From: Chrysophaeum taylorii
Taxonomy: Eukaryota; Sar; Pelagophyceae; Pelagomonadales; Pelagomonadaceae
DNA length: 64,000 bases
Assembly: GCA_029834535.1 (NCBI GenBank)
Contig: JAQMWT010000529.1
Coordinates: 186,001 to 250,000, forward strand
Direction: 5' to 3'
Each line of letters opens with the position of its first letter. Positions within the stretch are counted from its first letter, which is position 1. The notes under the pieces were generated by a model, which had not been told where the DNA came from, made no database searches, and saw nothing but the letters and a program-made list of their open reading frames with translations. The position numbers and the translations under genes were made by a program. Below are positions 52,069 to 62,074 of this stretch, one piece after another.

Positions 52069-52593
52069 ATGCCGACCGACCGACCGTTAAAAAAACAACG
52101 GATGTCTGGGAGGTTGGTGATCTTGCCGAAGAAGTCATGGAACGTGTGGCGGCGCGACAACATCGCCCGCGTGGAGCGGGACGAGAAGGCCGCCGAGGAG
52201 AAGGCAGCCGAGGCGCAGCGTTCGAGGATGGCGGATCGCATCGAGGAAATGAAGGGTGCCAAGGCGGCGGAGGTGGACGACGTGCTCTTCGACGCGCGCG
52301 GTCACGTGAATTTTTTCGCGCGCGAGGAGCGCCAAGCTGCTGCTGCCAAGACCGACGACACCCGGCGGAAGCCCGGGCTCTTCGCGGCGCCGGTGCCGTT
52401 GCGGGCAGACGAGCCGTGGTATACCAAGGAGCGCAGAACAGGCCCCAAAACAGAAGAAGAAAAACCAAAAAAGAAGAAGAAGAAGAATAAAAGACGGAAG
52501 GAGGACGAGAGTTTTGCCAGTCTGCGGCGGCGACGACTCGAGCGCGAGCGGGTCGAAGCCGCGCGCGCGGCCAAGATTTCTAGGTCTTCCTAA
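52069..52593 (+). CDS. LENG1: CIR_N-domain protein, LENG1-like (174 aa)
   Basis: The start of the protein carries ILPKKSWNVWRRDNIARVER, the N-terminal CBF1-interacting co-repressor (CIR_N) signature in the form seen in LENG1 (LPKKSWHV..KDN..RV..DE). The rest is a charged helix, then FDARGHVNFFAREE, PWYTKERR and a Lys-rich nuclear stretch. LENG1-type proteins are nuclear and associated with pre-mRNA splicing complexes. The length is close to that of short LENG1 homologues. The 3' end overlaps the converging 52,580-53,083 gene by 14 bp. Confidence 0.8.
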   Translation: MPTDRPLKKQRMSGRLVILPKKSWNVWRRDNIARVERDEKAAEEKAAEAQRSRMADRIEEMKGAKAAEVDDVLFDARGHVNFFAREERQAAAAKTDDTRRKPGLFAAPVPLRADEPWYTKERRTGPKTEEEKPKKKKKKNKRRKEDESFASLRRRRLERERVEAARAAKISRSS

Positions 52594-53083
52594 GCTCGGC
52601 GGCCCCGGAGAGAATGTGGAAGGCCTGGTCGTAGTCGACAGTAGGAGGGTCCTCTTTCTCCTCGAGATGGCCGTGGTCGTCGAGCAGCAGCTGGGGTTCT
52701 TCTTCCTTTGAAGATATCACGGGGACCTCTATTGTTTTGCGCGGAGGCTGTGGAGGCGGGCGTGTCCTCGTCGTCGTCGTCGTGGTCGGGGGTGACGCCT
52801 GGTCGAGGAGCGGGGAGACCGCTTCGGAGGAGGAGGAGGAGGAGGAGGAGGAGTCCTCGTGGCGGCGGCCGCGTCGCAGGCTCTGGATGCGGCGGCTCTG
52901 GGTCGTCGCGACCGTTGCGGCGGCGTTGGCCTCTTCGACAGCTCGCAGTTCCTCGTCGCGGCACCACTGGGCGCGGCGGTGGCCTTCGGCGAGAGAATCT
53001 TCGCGATTCCGGCACTCGGCGCTCAAGTGGACGTAGATGTCGTCCTCGGAGAAGGTCCGCAAGAGCATTCGGAAGCACTCCAT
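52580..53083 (-). CDS. Unknown small protein (167 aa), Cys/acidic
   Basis: Starts at ATG 53,083, 28 bp from the start of KRI1 on the other strand. It opens with MECFRMLLRTFSEDDIYVHL, a charged helix (CRDEELRAVEEANAAATVAT), an Arg-rich patch, a nine-Ser run, a Pro/Thr stretch and an acidic end. No family recognised. Head-to-head with KRI1 and tail-overlapping with the LENG1-like gene, so it is squeezed between two RNA-processing genes. Confidence 0.55.
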   Translation of the reverse strand: MECFRMLLRTFSEDDIYVHLSAECRNREDSLAEGHRRAQWCRDEELRAVEEANAAATVATTQSRRIQSLRRGRRHEDSSSSSSSSSEAVSPLLDQASPPTTTTTTRTRPPPQPPRKTIEVPVISSKEEEPQLLLDDHGHLEEKEDPPTVDYDQAFHILSGAAELRKT

Positions 53084-53111
53084 ATGGTGAGGGTAAGGTT
53101 TGTGTTAAGGA
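53084..53111. promoter_or_regulatory. 28-bp gap between divergent start codons
   Basis: Only 28 bp separate the ATGs at 53,083 (minus) and 53,112 (plus). A shared compact promoter with overlapping 5' leaders is implied if both starts are right. Confidence 0.5.
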
Positions 53112-54437
53112 ATGACGAGCCTGCTGGATGATGGCGATGGACAAGAGGATCAGCTCCGGATCAACCGGGCTTTTGCCAGAAAGTTCGAGAAGCGGGAAGA
53201 GAAGCGTCTGATCGCCAGGAAGGAGGCTATCGGAGAGGGTGAATTTTCGTCGTCGTCCGAGTCGGAGGACGACGAGGCGGCGGCGCTGACGACGGACGTG
53301 GACCTCCAGATTCTGCGGACGATCAACGCGATCCGGCGGAAGGACCCTAAAGTGTACGAGAAGGACGCTGTGTTTTTCGAGGCGATGCCGCCGCCATCGA
53401 AGAAGAAGAAGGAGAAGCGGATGACCTTCAAGGACGTGGCTCGCGAACAGCTCCTAGAGCGCGAAGAAGAAGAGGCGCCGCCGCCGCCGCCGGCGCGAAA
53501 GACGTACAACGAAGAGCAGGAAGACCTCCGCAGAGAGTTGCTCGTCGACGTCGAGGACCTCGAGTTCAGCCTGAAAAAGAAGCAGGACCGGGAGGAGGAG
53601 GACGAGGAGATGGCGAAGGAGTTGGCCGAGTTCAAGGCTGGCGGGAGGGAGGAGGCGGCGTTGGCGGAGTTGACGAGCAGAAAGCGATGGGGAGAGGGCG
53701 AGGTGGAAGAAGAGGAGGTGGAGGACTTGGACGCCGAGCCGTTTGAGGCTGCGTACAACTTTAGGTTCGAGCAGGATGGCGGGACCCAGATCGCTACGCA
53801 CGCGCGGAGCCTCGTCTCCTCCTCCGGGTACCGACGCAAGGACGAAAGGAGAAAGGAGAAGCGGGACGCGAAGAACAAGGAACTGCGGAAGCTCAAGGCG
53901 TTGAAAAGGAAGCTCGTCCAGGCGCAGCTGGACGAGTTGAAAGAGGAGGGCGTCACCTTCGCGGAAGAGGATCTCGACTCGAATTGGGACCCGTCGCGGC
54001 ACGACGAGTTGATGACCGCGAAGTTTACGGAATCGTATTACGAAGTGAAAGAAAAGAAACCAAAGCTCGAGGTGGAAGAAGAGGCCGAGGGTGTCTTCAA
54101 GTATAAGACGGTGGAGCCAAACGACTTTGGCCTATCGACCGAGGAGATATTGGACGCCGACGATACGGACCTCAAGCAGCTCGTCTCTATCAAGCGCCTG
54201 GCGCCCTACAGGGAATCGGAGTTTTCCGTCAACAGCAAGAAGCGACACAAGTGGCGTCAGGAGGTGGCCGCCAAGAAAGCCGCAGCGCGCGAGGAGGCTC
54301 TGGCTCTGGCGGCGGAAAAGAAGAAAAAGAAGAAGAAGATTAAAAAAACAACAACAAAACTGCCGGGCATAATTTCCGAGGCCCGGCTGAAAGCGTATGG
54401 TCTAAGGACCTCCTCCTCCTCCTCCCCACAAAGATAG
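53112..54437 (+). CDS. KRI1: KRI1 homologue, ribosome biogenesis factor (441 aa)
   Basis: The order of KRI1 blocks is intact: INRAFARKFEKREEKR near the start, an acidic DPKVYEKDAVFFE, the central YNFRFEQ followed by a basic helix (YRRKDERRKEKRDAKNKELR), and the diagnostic C-terminal block FKYKTVEPNDFGLSTEEILD with DADDTDLKQLVSIKRLAPYR. KRI1 acts in the nucleolus in 40S subunit and rRNA processing together with KRR1. The protein is shorter than yeast or animal KRI1 (roughly 590-700 aa) but has all the conserved parts. Single exon, basic tail. Confidence 0.92.
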   Translation: MTSLLDDGDGQEDQLRINRAFARKFEKREEKRLIARKEAIGEGEFSSSSESEDDEAAALTTDVDLQILRTINAIRRKDPKVYEKDAVFFEAMPPPSKKKKEKRMTFKDVAREQLLEREEEEAPPPPPARKTYNEEQEDLRRELLVDVEDLEFSLKKKQDREEEDEEMAKELAEFKAGGREEAALAELTSRKRWGEGEVEEEEVEDLDAEPFEAAYNFRFEQDGGTQIATHARSLVSSSGYRRKDERRKEKRDAKNKELRKLKALKRKLVQAQLDELKEEGVTFAEEDLDSNWDPSRHDELMTAKFTESYYEVKEKKPKLEVEEEAEGVFKYKTVEPNDFGLSTEEILDADDTDLKQLVSIKRLAPYRESEFSVNSKKRHKWRQEVAAKKAAAREEALALAAEKKKKKKKIKKTTTKLPGIISEARLKAYGLRTSSSSSPQR

Positions 54438-54621
54438 GCACAACAACAACAACAAGCTCTTATTAGTTTCTTCTTTATGATGGATTGGGATGGGATGGGA
54501 TGGGATGCGATGCACGAGGGGGTGGCGGGCGGTCGGCGCGTTCGGTCATCGACAAAGGCGTAGATAGTCGCGCCGCCTGGCGTTGCGACTCCACTCCAGG
54601 GAAAAGAGCATCGCATCATAA

Positions 54622-57600
54622 TCAGAAGGAGGCGGAGTAGTCGTCGTCGCCGAGGCCGCCGGGGTCGGAGGAGGCCTCCTCCATGGAAGCAAAGCGCTGC
54701 TTGGTCTCGGCAGTCTTGGCGTCGGCGGTCTTGGCTTCGGAAATGACGTCGTTGATGGCGTCGACCCACTCCTGCATGTCGGTCTTGTCGATAGCGGCCA
54801 TGACGAGTTCGTCGTTGTCGGCGGTGACTTTGAAGGAGTTCTTGACCCTCGAGTCCTGCACGAGGTCGACGGTCGCGGTCGCGTCAATCTTGAAAGTCTT
54901 TTCCCCGGTTGCCGCGTTGTCGGTGTCGCGGTGGAGGAGGGAGGTGCCCACGAGCTTGAAGAGCTTGACGTGCCAGGTTTGCTTGACGAGACGGGATCGG
55001 GTGCGCTTCCGGAGGAGACCTTCTTTTTTGGTTTGTATTTTTTCGACTATAGCCCTATACTCGTCGAGCTTGAGTTGCATGTCCTTCATCTTCTGCGTGT
55101 TCTCGGCGGCCGAGTCTTTGGTTTTAGCTTTGGTCTCGGCGAGCTCGGACTGCGTTTCGTGGAGCGAGTTGAAGTGGTCCGTGAGCGACTTTTCCCAGAG
55201 ATTTTGCATCTTGTCCTTCTCGTCCAACAAAACGGCGCGCTGCGCGGCGATCTGGTTGAGCTCGGCCTGCGCCGACTCGAGGGACGTCTTGAGCTGCTGG
55301 GACTTGGCTTCGGTCTGGCGAAGTCTGGTGGTGGCTTCGGCGAGCTTCTTTTGCAGATCGAAGAGCTGGGCGTCCTTCTCGCTCTGGAGGGACGCTCTCA
55401 AATTAATCTCGACCTCGAGGCGCTTTTCGAGCTCGACCTCGCGCACCGCCTTCCGCTGGAGCTCGGTCGACGTCGAGGACGAGGTCGACTGGTGCTCGTC
55501 GAGCTGGGACTTGAGGTAGGTGACGCGTTGATTCATTTTGTGCTGGTAGGAGCGGTGATCGTTGGCGAGCTGCGAGTGGGCCCGCAAGAGCTCGGCGTGC
55601 GTCGCGTTCGCGCCGTCGAGCTCGGCCCGCAGCTTGTCGAGCGCGTTTTGCTTCTCCTCGAGCGCCGTCGCCGATTCCTGGAGCTCTTTCTGGAGGTTTT
55701 CGACCTTTGTTTCGACGACGGTTTTGGCTTCTTGCTCGGCCCGGAGCTCGGATCGCACGCTCGCGACCTGCGCTTCGAGCTCCTTGGCCGACTCGCCCGC
55801 TTCGGATCTCGTCGACGCGAGCTGCGTTTCTAAATCCGCGATCTTGGCGCGCGTTTCCTCCAAATCTTTGGCGAGTTCGTCGCGCTTCTCGATCAGCTTC
55901 GCGCGCTCCGCGACGTCGGCGGCGTGCGTCTCGTAGAGCTCGTCGCGCTCCTTCGCGACGCGGTCGATGTCTTCGCGGGCCTTGTCGTGAAGGACGACCA
56001 TGTCCGAATGCTTGGTTTCCCACGAAGCTATGGTCTGGGTGAGATCTTTTTCTTTTTCGCGGTGAGCCTCGAGCTGCTGCGCCTTCTCCGACCCTTCTTT
56101 CTTGTGCTCCTCCAACAGCCTCCCGAGCTCGTCGAGCTTGGATTCCTTGTGCGTCGACTTGTTCTCCATGTCCTCCAGCCGCGCGTGGAGCTGAGCTTGC
56201 CACGTCTGCTCCGACTCCAACGCGTCCTTCGTATCTTCCAAATCTTGCTCCAACTCTTCCTTGCGACGGTTCGCGCGCTGGAGTTCGGAAAACAGCGACG
56301 TCAGCCGCGTCTCGGTCGCCTTGGCCTGCGCCTCGAGCTGCATCTTGGCCGAGCTCACCGAAATCAGCTCCCTCTGCTGCGCCTCGAGAGCGTCGGCCAC
56401 GACTTTCTCGCGCGCGGCGATCTTCGCCCTTTCGCCCGCCGCTTCGCTCACCTGCGCCTCCAAGGCCGCTACTTTTTGCTCGTGCGCGTCCTCCACTTTC
56501 TCGAACACCGACTGGGCCGCGTCCAACGCCGTGCCCAGCGCGTACTCGGCCAGAACAGAATCTTTGGCCGGACCGGCCGCGACCGCCGCGTACTTCGAAG
56601 CGACCGTCTGCACGTCGAACTTGAGGGCCGCCAGGTCCTCGGGATCCTTGGCTCGCACCATCTGGTCGTGGAGCTTCACCACCTGCTCCTCGCACAGCCG
56701 TTTCGACGCGGCCTCGTTCTTCTCCAACAAGCCCGAAAGCTTGCCCGTCAGCTCGTCTTCGAGATCTTCCTGGTACTGGCTCGCGTGCTCGCCCCCCGCC
56801 CGGGCCTTGAACGTCGCGATCGCCCTCTTCAACCCCACCAAATGACTCCGGAACAGCTTGTCGGTAGACGCCACCACCCCTTGACTCGTCGTCGTCGCCG
56901 TTTCCTGCTGCTCCTGGTCGTACGCGGCGAGCGCCTGCGTTTTCGCGTCCGCGCATTCCTTCGTCATCACTTCTTCCCACGCGGTCGCTATCGTCGGGAC
57001 GCTCCCACCCTCGATCGCCTGGATGTACTGCTCCACCAGCGCCACGAACGAAGATCCGTTCAACGGGCGCCCGTGGATCTCCTTGGGCTTCAAGTGCGTT
57101 TCGTACAAATGCGATTTCAACGCCTCCACGCCTTCCTTGAACTCGGACCGCAAATTATCGAACCCGACCTTGTCGATTTGCTGGAGCCGCTCTTCGTCCA
57201 ACAAAGGCCTCACCAGCGGAAAGCACTTGCGCTCCGTAAAAAACGCAGTCATCATCGACCGAACCCGGTTCCGTTCGGTCGTCGCGGCGTCGAATCCAAC
57301 TTGCGGCTTCAACGACCGCTCCAAATATTCGTCCGAAGATATCGGGCTGTTGTACTCGTCTACCAAATCGAGCGCGAAGTCCCGCACCACCCACACAAAC
57401 GACGGAAAGAATTTGTGGAAATCGTGGGCCTCCAACTCGCCATCCGAATCCCCCGAAATTCGGATGTGTTGCGACAAGTTCGCGACGAAAGATAAATTCG
57501 AAATTGCCGACTCGTCGATCGACCCCAAACTATTATACACGAGCGTCGAGCACAGCAGCGTCGCGAGACTGAAGATCCGGGTGTCGTAGTGCTGGTCGGC

Positions 57601-58008
57601 TTCGAGCCCCCCCAAACCCTCCGTATCCAACACCACAACCCAGCAAGGTTCGCCCGACGGCAGCGTCGCTCTCCGCGGTTCCCCCCAGAACCAAATTCCC
57701 CGCGTGCACCGTCGCACCGTCGGTCCCACCGTAAACCCCTCCGAGTGCTCGAGGATGAAGTTCACCAGGCTCGACTTTCCCGTCCGATACAGCCCCGCAA
57801 CGCTCACGACGCAGATCTTCCCCTTGAGCGATTCCAAAATACTTCGCGCCTCGGGGTTCACGCTGAACTTCGACTCATCGTCCACCTCCACGAGCGGCAC
57901 GGCCGCCTTCCGGAACGGGCCCTCCTCGACACCGCTCGTCGTCGTCGTCGTTGCCGGAGCCGCCTCTTCCTCCTTTTCTCTCTGCCGCCCGAACCCAAAC
58001 AGCGACAT
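54622..58008 (-). CDS. GBP/atlastin-like large GTPase with long coiled coil and C-terminal PH domain (1128 aa)
   Basis: The start is chosen at 58,008 (MSLFGFGRQREKEE); the open frame extends 96 bp further without a better ATG context. The GTPase domain has the P loop AGLYRTGKSS (about 71-80), VLDTEGLGG (about 127-135) and WVVRDF, the RD motif that replaces N/TKxD in the guanylate-binding-protein/atlastin branch of dynamins. A helical bundle follows, then about 500 residues of heptad coiled coil (about residues 480-990), and a PH-like domain (TWHVKLFKLVGTSLLHRD ... MQEWVDAINDVIS). GBP relatives work in membrane remodelling and defence. The long coiled coil plus a PH domain instead of a prenyl tail suggests a tether that binds lipids directly. 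Confidence 0.88.
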   Translation of the reverse strand: MSLFGFGRQREKEEEAAPATTTTTSGVEEGPFRKAAVPLVEVDDESKFSVNPEARSILESLKGKICVVSVAGLYRTGKSSLVNFILEHSEGFTVGPTVRRCTRGIWFWGEPRRATLPSGEPCWVVVLDTEGLGGLEADQHYDTRIFSLATLLCSTLVYNSLGSIDESAISNLSFVANLSQHIRISGDSDGELEAHDFHKFFPSFVWVVRDFALDLVDEYNSPISSDEYLERSLKPQVGFDAATTERNRVRSMMTAFFTERKCFPLVRPLLDEERLQQIDKVGFDNLRSEFKEGVEALKSHLYETHLKPKEIHGRPLNGSSFVALVEQYIQAIEGGSVPTIATAWEEVMTKECADAKTQALAAYDQEQQETATTTSQGVVASTDKLFRSHLVGLKRAIATFKARAGGEHASQYQEDLEDELTGKLSGLLEKNEAASKRLCEEQVVKLHDQMVRAKDPEDLAALKFDVQTVASKYAAVAAGPAKDSVLAEYALGTALDAAQSVFEKVEDAHEQKVAALEAQVSEAAGERAKIAAREKVVADALEAQQRELISVSSAKMQLEAQAKATETRLTSLFSELQRANRRKEELEQDLEDTKDALESEQTWQAQLHARLEDMENKSTHKESKLDELGRLLEEHKKEGSEKAQQLEAHREKEKDLTQTIASWETKHSDMVVLHDKAREDIDRVAKERDELYETHAADVAERAKLIEKRDELAKDLEETRAKIADLETQLASTRSEAGESAKELEAQVASVRSELRAEQEAKTVVETKVENLQKELQESATALEEKQNALDKLRAELDGANATHAELLRAHSQLANDHRSYQHKMNQRVTYLKSQLDEHQSTSSSTSTELQRKAVREVELEKRLEVEINLRASLQSEKDAQLFDLQKKLAEATTRLRQTEAKSQQLKTSLESAQAELNQIAAQRAVLLDEKDKMQNLWEKSLTDHFNSLHETQSELAETKAKTKDSAAENTQKMKDMQLKLDEYRAIVEKIQTKKEGLLRKRTRSRLVKQTWHVKLFKLVGTSLLHRDTDNAATGEKTFKIDATATVDLVQDSRVKNSFKVTADNDELVMAAIDKTDMQEWVDAINDVISEAKTADAKTAETKQRFASMEEASSDPGGLGDDDYSASF

Positions 58009-58740
<732 letters not shown>

Positions 58741-59226
58741 ATGTTCTTGTGCTGTAAGGCGGAGAACTCAACAACGACGGGTGGGTTAATCGAGCCGCGG
58801 TACATGGATCGGTTCTACTTGTGGAAGCTCCACATAACCAAAGTTGACGGCCTCGAGGGCCCCGGGACAATCTTGTTCAAAGCAACCTATTCCGGTCGGA
58901 GCATGTTCAGCGATTCGATCAAAGTCTCGCAGAAAATGGAGCCCCAGAGCCGTTACGTGTTCAAGGACGTGCCCGGATGCGACGACGTCAGCGTCGAACT
59001 CTTCCGGGGCACGCCCTGCGCCGATAGTCGAATTGCGACGCTAGGCATTGACCTCGGCCCCTATCGGCAACCAAACGAGACCTCCGACCTCCACATCGCG
59101 ATACCCGGCACCACCGCGAGCCTCACCTTGATCGTGTCGTGTGCTGTCCTGGCGGACGACGACGACGAGCAGGCTTCTTGCATGGATGTCCCCGACACCT
59201 CGGACTCCTCCTGCGCTGTGAGTTAG
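58741..59226 (+). CDS. Small C2-like protein with N-terminal Cys pair (161 aa)
   Basis: Starts MFLCCKAENS at 58,741; upstream in-frame codons have no ATG. The body is strand-rich (YLWKLHITKVDGLEGPGTIL, FKATYSGRSMF, VSVELFRGTPCADSRIATLG, IPGTTASLTLIVSC), as in a C2-type beta sandwich, though the Ca-binding Asp loops are not evident. The Cys-Cys near the start could be palmitoylated, placing it at membranes. An acidic Asp run and Ser/Cys tail end the protein. The family call is tentative. Confidence 0.5.
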   Translation: MFLCCKAENSTTTGGLIEPRYMDRFYLWKLHITKVDGLEGPGTILFKATYSGRSMFSDSIKVSQKMEPQSRYVFKDVPGCDDVSVELFRGTPCADSRIATLGIDLGPYRQPNETSDLHIAIPGTTASLTLIVSCAVLADDDDEQASCMDVPDTSDSSCAVS

Positions 59227-59288
59227 TTTGTTTTTTTCAAAAAAAGGTCGGTCGCACGAGCGAAAATAAAAGGGTAAGATTTTGAAGG

Positions 59289-59741
59289 ATGGGCCCCAAC
59301 GAAATCGGTATGTGGACCGCGCTGCGTCTGAGCTGGCGGGTCTGGTGCGAAGCCGTCGCCGCGATGCAGCGGCAGGATTTGCTGGACGAGATGCGGGAGG
59401 TCTACACCGAAACATTGCTAGACTGGAGGGAGGACGACACCTTGGCGGAGGCGGGTCTGATCGCCGAGCGGGACCAGGCCCTCCGAGAACGCGACGCCGC
59501 GGTCCAGGAGCGGGACCACGAGCTCCGCGTGCGCGACGACCTCCGTCACGAGAGGGACCGCGCCCTGCGCGAGCTCCACGCCTACCGACGACACGTCCAG
59601 ACCTTGGAACTTGAGATCGATGGCAGAAGACCTCAGCGCCCTTCCGACTTCCACAAACTCGGCAGTGCGAAGTGGGTCAAGCACCTCAAGGACCGATGCG
59701 CGGCCAAGAGCCGTCTCCTCCTCACCGACCGCCCGAGTTGA
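59289..59741 (+). CDS. Small coiled-coil protein, unknown (150 aa)
   Basis: ATG 59,289. An amphipathic N-terminal helix (MWTALRLSWRVWCEAV) is followed by a highly charged coiled coil with a 7-residue pattern (AERDQALRERDAAVQERDHE) and a basic end. Short ORF but with consistent composition. No family. Confidence 0.55.
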   Translation: MGPNEIGMWTALRLSWRVWCEAVAAMQRQDLLDEMREVYTETLLDWREDDTLAEAGLIAERDQALRERDAAVQERDHELRVRDDLRHERDRALRELHAYRRHVQTLELEIDGRRPQRPSDFHKLGSAKWVKHLKDRCAAKSRLLLTDRPS

Positions 59742-60156
59742 GGAGTGTGCACACGACATATACGCTGCTTTAATCACTCACTATTCGTTTTTTGGAGAGA
59801 GACTACTTTGAACGGAAGACCGAGGGGGGGTCCTGGAACGCGAGAAAACGGCCAAAAATCCGTCGTCGCTGGTGTCGTCCGTCGGGTTGAGACGCCGAGG
59901 ACGACCAGATATCTCTCTGCGCACATATTCCTTCGGACTATCTTCCTCCTCCCAACACCATCATCATCGCCGCCACCACAACCATTCGGCGTATTCAAAA
60001 CACAAACACCCTCTTCGCTCTCGTGATGATGATGATGATGATGATGAAATTGTAGTGTTGTTGTCCGGCCTTCTTGGTTGGCCGATCACCCCCTTTTTGT
60101 GTCGTCGCGAACAGACTGTAAACAACAACAACAACAACAACAACCCTAATCCTCGC
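59742..60156. other. Intergenic, microsatellites
   Basis: Contains (GAT)n at about 60,026-60,049 and (AAC)n at about 60,121-60,143, directly upstream of the next ATG. Confidence 0.65.
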
Positions 60157-60684
60157 ATGAAAGTGCGGATATCCGTCGTCGTCGTCGCGCATCCGCGGCG
60201 CGTCTACGATCTCGACGTTGCGCTCGTCGCGGCGGCCGACGAGCTGCGCGACAGCGTTGCAAATCTAGTGCGCCTCCCGCTCACGAGCTTCTGGGTCGTT
60301 TACAGGGGACGGGTTGTCAGGGGGGAGTGGTGCGTAGGGACCTTTGGCATCTACTCTAACAGCAAGGTTCACGTCGTCTTCAAGCCCAAGCTCCAGGTCG
60401 TGCCCCGGCGGGAAGACGGTACTACTACGACGACCCTCTTTGTTCTCTCGCGCATCCTCGAGGATGCTAAAAGAAGACAATTCGCGAAAGCGAAGGAACC
60501 GAGACGTCGAGCCACGACGCGCGACGGCCAAATTGTCCTCGCGGTCGAGGCCTCCACAGCAGCCTCGCGCGCCAAGGCACGGCAGAGCGAAGACTATCGA
60601 GTCCTCCGCGAGTCCGAACTTTGGGCCCACAACATGCGCGACGCGCACCCCCTTCTCAGGTGGCGAGCGACCCACGATACCTAA
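60157..60684 (+). CDS. Ubiquitin-like-fold protein, unknown (175 aa)
   Basis: Starts at ATG 60,157 after an AAC repeat leader. The first 75 residues read as a beta-grasp domain: MKVRISVVVVAHPRRVYDLD, helix AADELRDSVANLVRLP, SFWVVYRGRVV, KVHVVFKPKL. The C-terminal half is a charged helix (SRILEDAKRRQFAKAKEPRR, TAASRAKARQSEDYRVLRES). Ubiquitin-like N termini with helical tails occur in adaptor proteins, but no specific family is recognised. Confidence 0.5.
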   Translation: MKVRISVVVVAHPRRVYDLDVALVAAADELRDSVANLVRLPLTSFWVVYRGRVVRGEWCVGTFGIYSNSKVHVVFKPKLQVVPRREDGTTTTTLFVLSRILEDAKRRQFAKAKEPRRRATTRDGQIVLAVEASTAASRAKARQSEDYRVLRESELWAHNMRDAHPLLRWRATHDT

Positions 60685-60904
60685 ACGCCGTGAGTCACGA
60701 CGACGATTCAAAAACAGGGACAAAGTGGAACTTCGCCGCCGCCGCATCTTTTTGAGGGTCCGACCGACCTTTGGAGAGGCTTGTTTCCACCACTTGGCTC
60801 CAAGACCATAACGTGGGCGGCCGCCGCTTTTGGGCTCTCGGCCACGCCGACGACGGAAGTTTGTTTGCGAAGGGGTTATCAATATTATGTTGTTGTTGTT
60901 GACT

Positions 60905-62074
60905 ATGATGCGCTTAAAGCAACAGCCCCAGCGGTGGTTGGTGCGGCGATTAGCTAGCGAGGAGAGCCTCGCGCGGCTGGAGAGCGAGCTTGCGTCGGCG
61001 GTCGCGCGGCTCGAGGCTGTGTCGGGAGAGGTGGTTGCCGCCGAGATGAAAGCTCGCGAGCTCGAAGATGTGAGCGGCGAGACGGATTTTTGGGGGAACG
61101 CGGCGCGCGCACGACGCGTGACCGCCGAGCTCGCGGCGCTCCGAGGGTTCATCGATGATGTTGCCGCGTGGCGTGCGTCGACAGAGGACGCGATGGTGGC
61201 GATAGAGGCTGCCCGCGAGGACGACGACGCGGAGTTCTTCGCGGGCGAGGCGAGGGAGGCTATCGATGCGGTCAAAGCGGGGCTCGACGCGTTCGAGCTC
61301 GAGCGCACGATGTCGGGGCCCTACGACGACCGCGACTGCCGCCTCGAAATTCACGCCGGAGCGGGCGGCCTCGACGCGCAAGACTGGTGCTCGATGTTGC
61401 TCCGAATGTACGAGCGCTACTGCGACAAGACTGCGCTCGCGGCCAACCTTCTCGAGACTGCCGACGGCGACCACCCCGGATGTCTGAAGAGCGCGGTCCT
61501 CGAGATTCGTGGCCGCCACGCCTACGGACTGCTGCGGTCGGAGAAGGGCGCGCATCGACTCGTAAGGCAGTCGCCCTTCAATTCCGCGGCGAAGCGCCAG
61601 ACCTCCTTCGCATCGGTCGAGCCTATCCCAATGCTTGCTGACGATCTCACATTGGACATCCCCGACGCAGATCTCGATGTCTCGACGATGCGATCCAGTG
61701 GGGCGGGTGGACAGAACGTCAACAAGGTCGAGACGGCCGTACGAATACTCCACAAACCCACGGGCTTGAGCGTCAAGTGTATGAGAGAAAGGTCCCAGTT
61801 CGCCAACAAAAAAATCGCCATGGCGTTGCTGTCGGCAAAGTTGCTGGCCCTTTTGGATGACCAGCGAAAGCACCGACTCGACGAGATCCGCGGAGATAAG
61901 GTCCAAGCCGACTTTGGGAGTTCGGTCCGGAACTACGTACTCCACCCCTACAAGCTCGTCAAGGATGACACCTACGAGACGCCCAACGCCGAGGCGGTCC
62001 TCGACGGCGACCTCCATCCCTTCCTTCAGGCAGCACTGCGCGCGAGGGCGGCCGCCCCCGCCGCGCGTCCATGA
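60905..62074 (+). CDS. prfB: Organellar peptide chain release factor 2 (RF2 type)
   Basis: Start at ATG 60,905 (an in-frame ATG at 60,887 is also possible). A basic, Arg-rich leader (MMRLKQQPQRWLVRRLA) suggests organelle import. The domains are in RF2 order: a helical N domain, then SGPYDDRDCRLEIHAGAGGL, a codon-recognition region with the SPF tripeptide (RQSPFNS) that marks RF2 (UGA/UAA) rather than RF1 (PxT), and the catalytic GGQ loop in SSGAGGQNVNKVETAVRI, ending with RSQFANK. RF2 releases the chain at UGA and UAA. If mitochondria of this organism read UGA as Trp, the protein must serve the plastid. Single exon, normal length. Confidence 0.93.
   Translation: MMRLKQQPQRWLVRRLASEESLARLESELASAVARLEAVSGEVVAAEMKARELEDVSGETDFWGNAARARRVTAELAALRGFIDDVAAWRASTEDAMVAIEAAREDDDAEFFAGEAREAIDAVKAGLDAFELERTMSGPYDDRDCRLEIHAGAGGLDAQDWCSMLLRMYERYCDKTALAANLLETADGDHPGCLKSAVLEIRGRHAYGLLRSEKGAHRLVRQSPFNSAAKRQTSFASVEPIPMLADDLTLDIPDADLDVSTMRSSGAGGQNVNKVETAVRILHKPTGLSVKCMRERSQFANKKIAMALLSAKLLALLDDQRKHRLDEIRGDKVQADFGSSVRNYVLHPYKLVKDDTYETPNAEAVLDGDLHPFLQAALRARAAAPAARP

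Noticed and set aside
60265-61308. 347-codon minus-strand ORF
   Set aside because: Antisense across two plus-strand genes; Ser/Ala/Arg-rich with no family.
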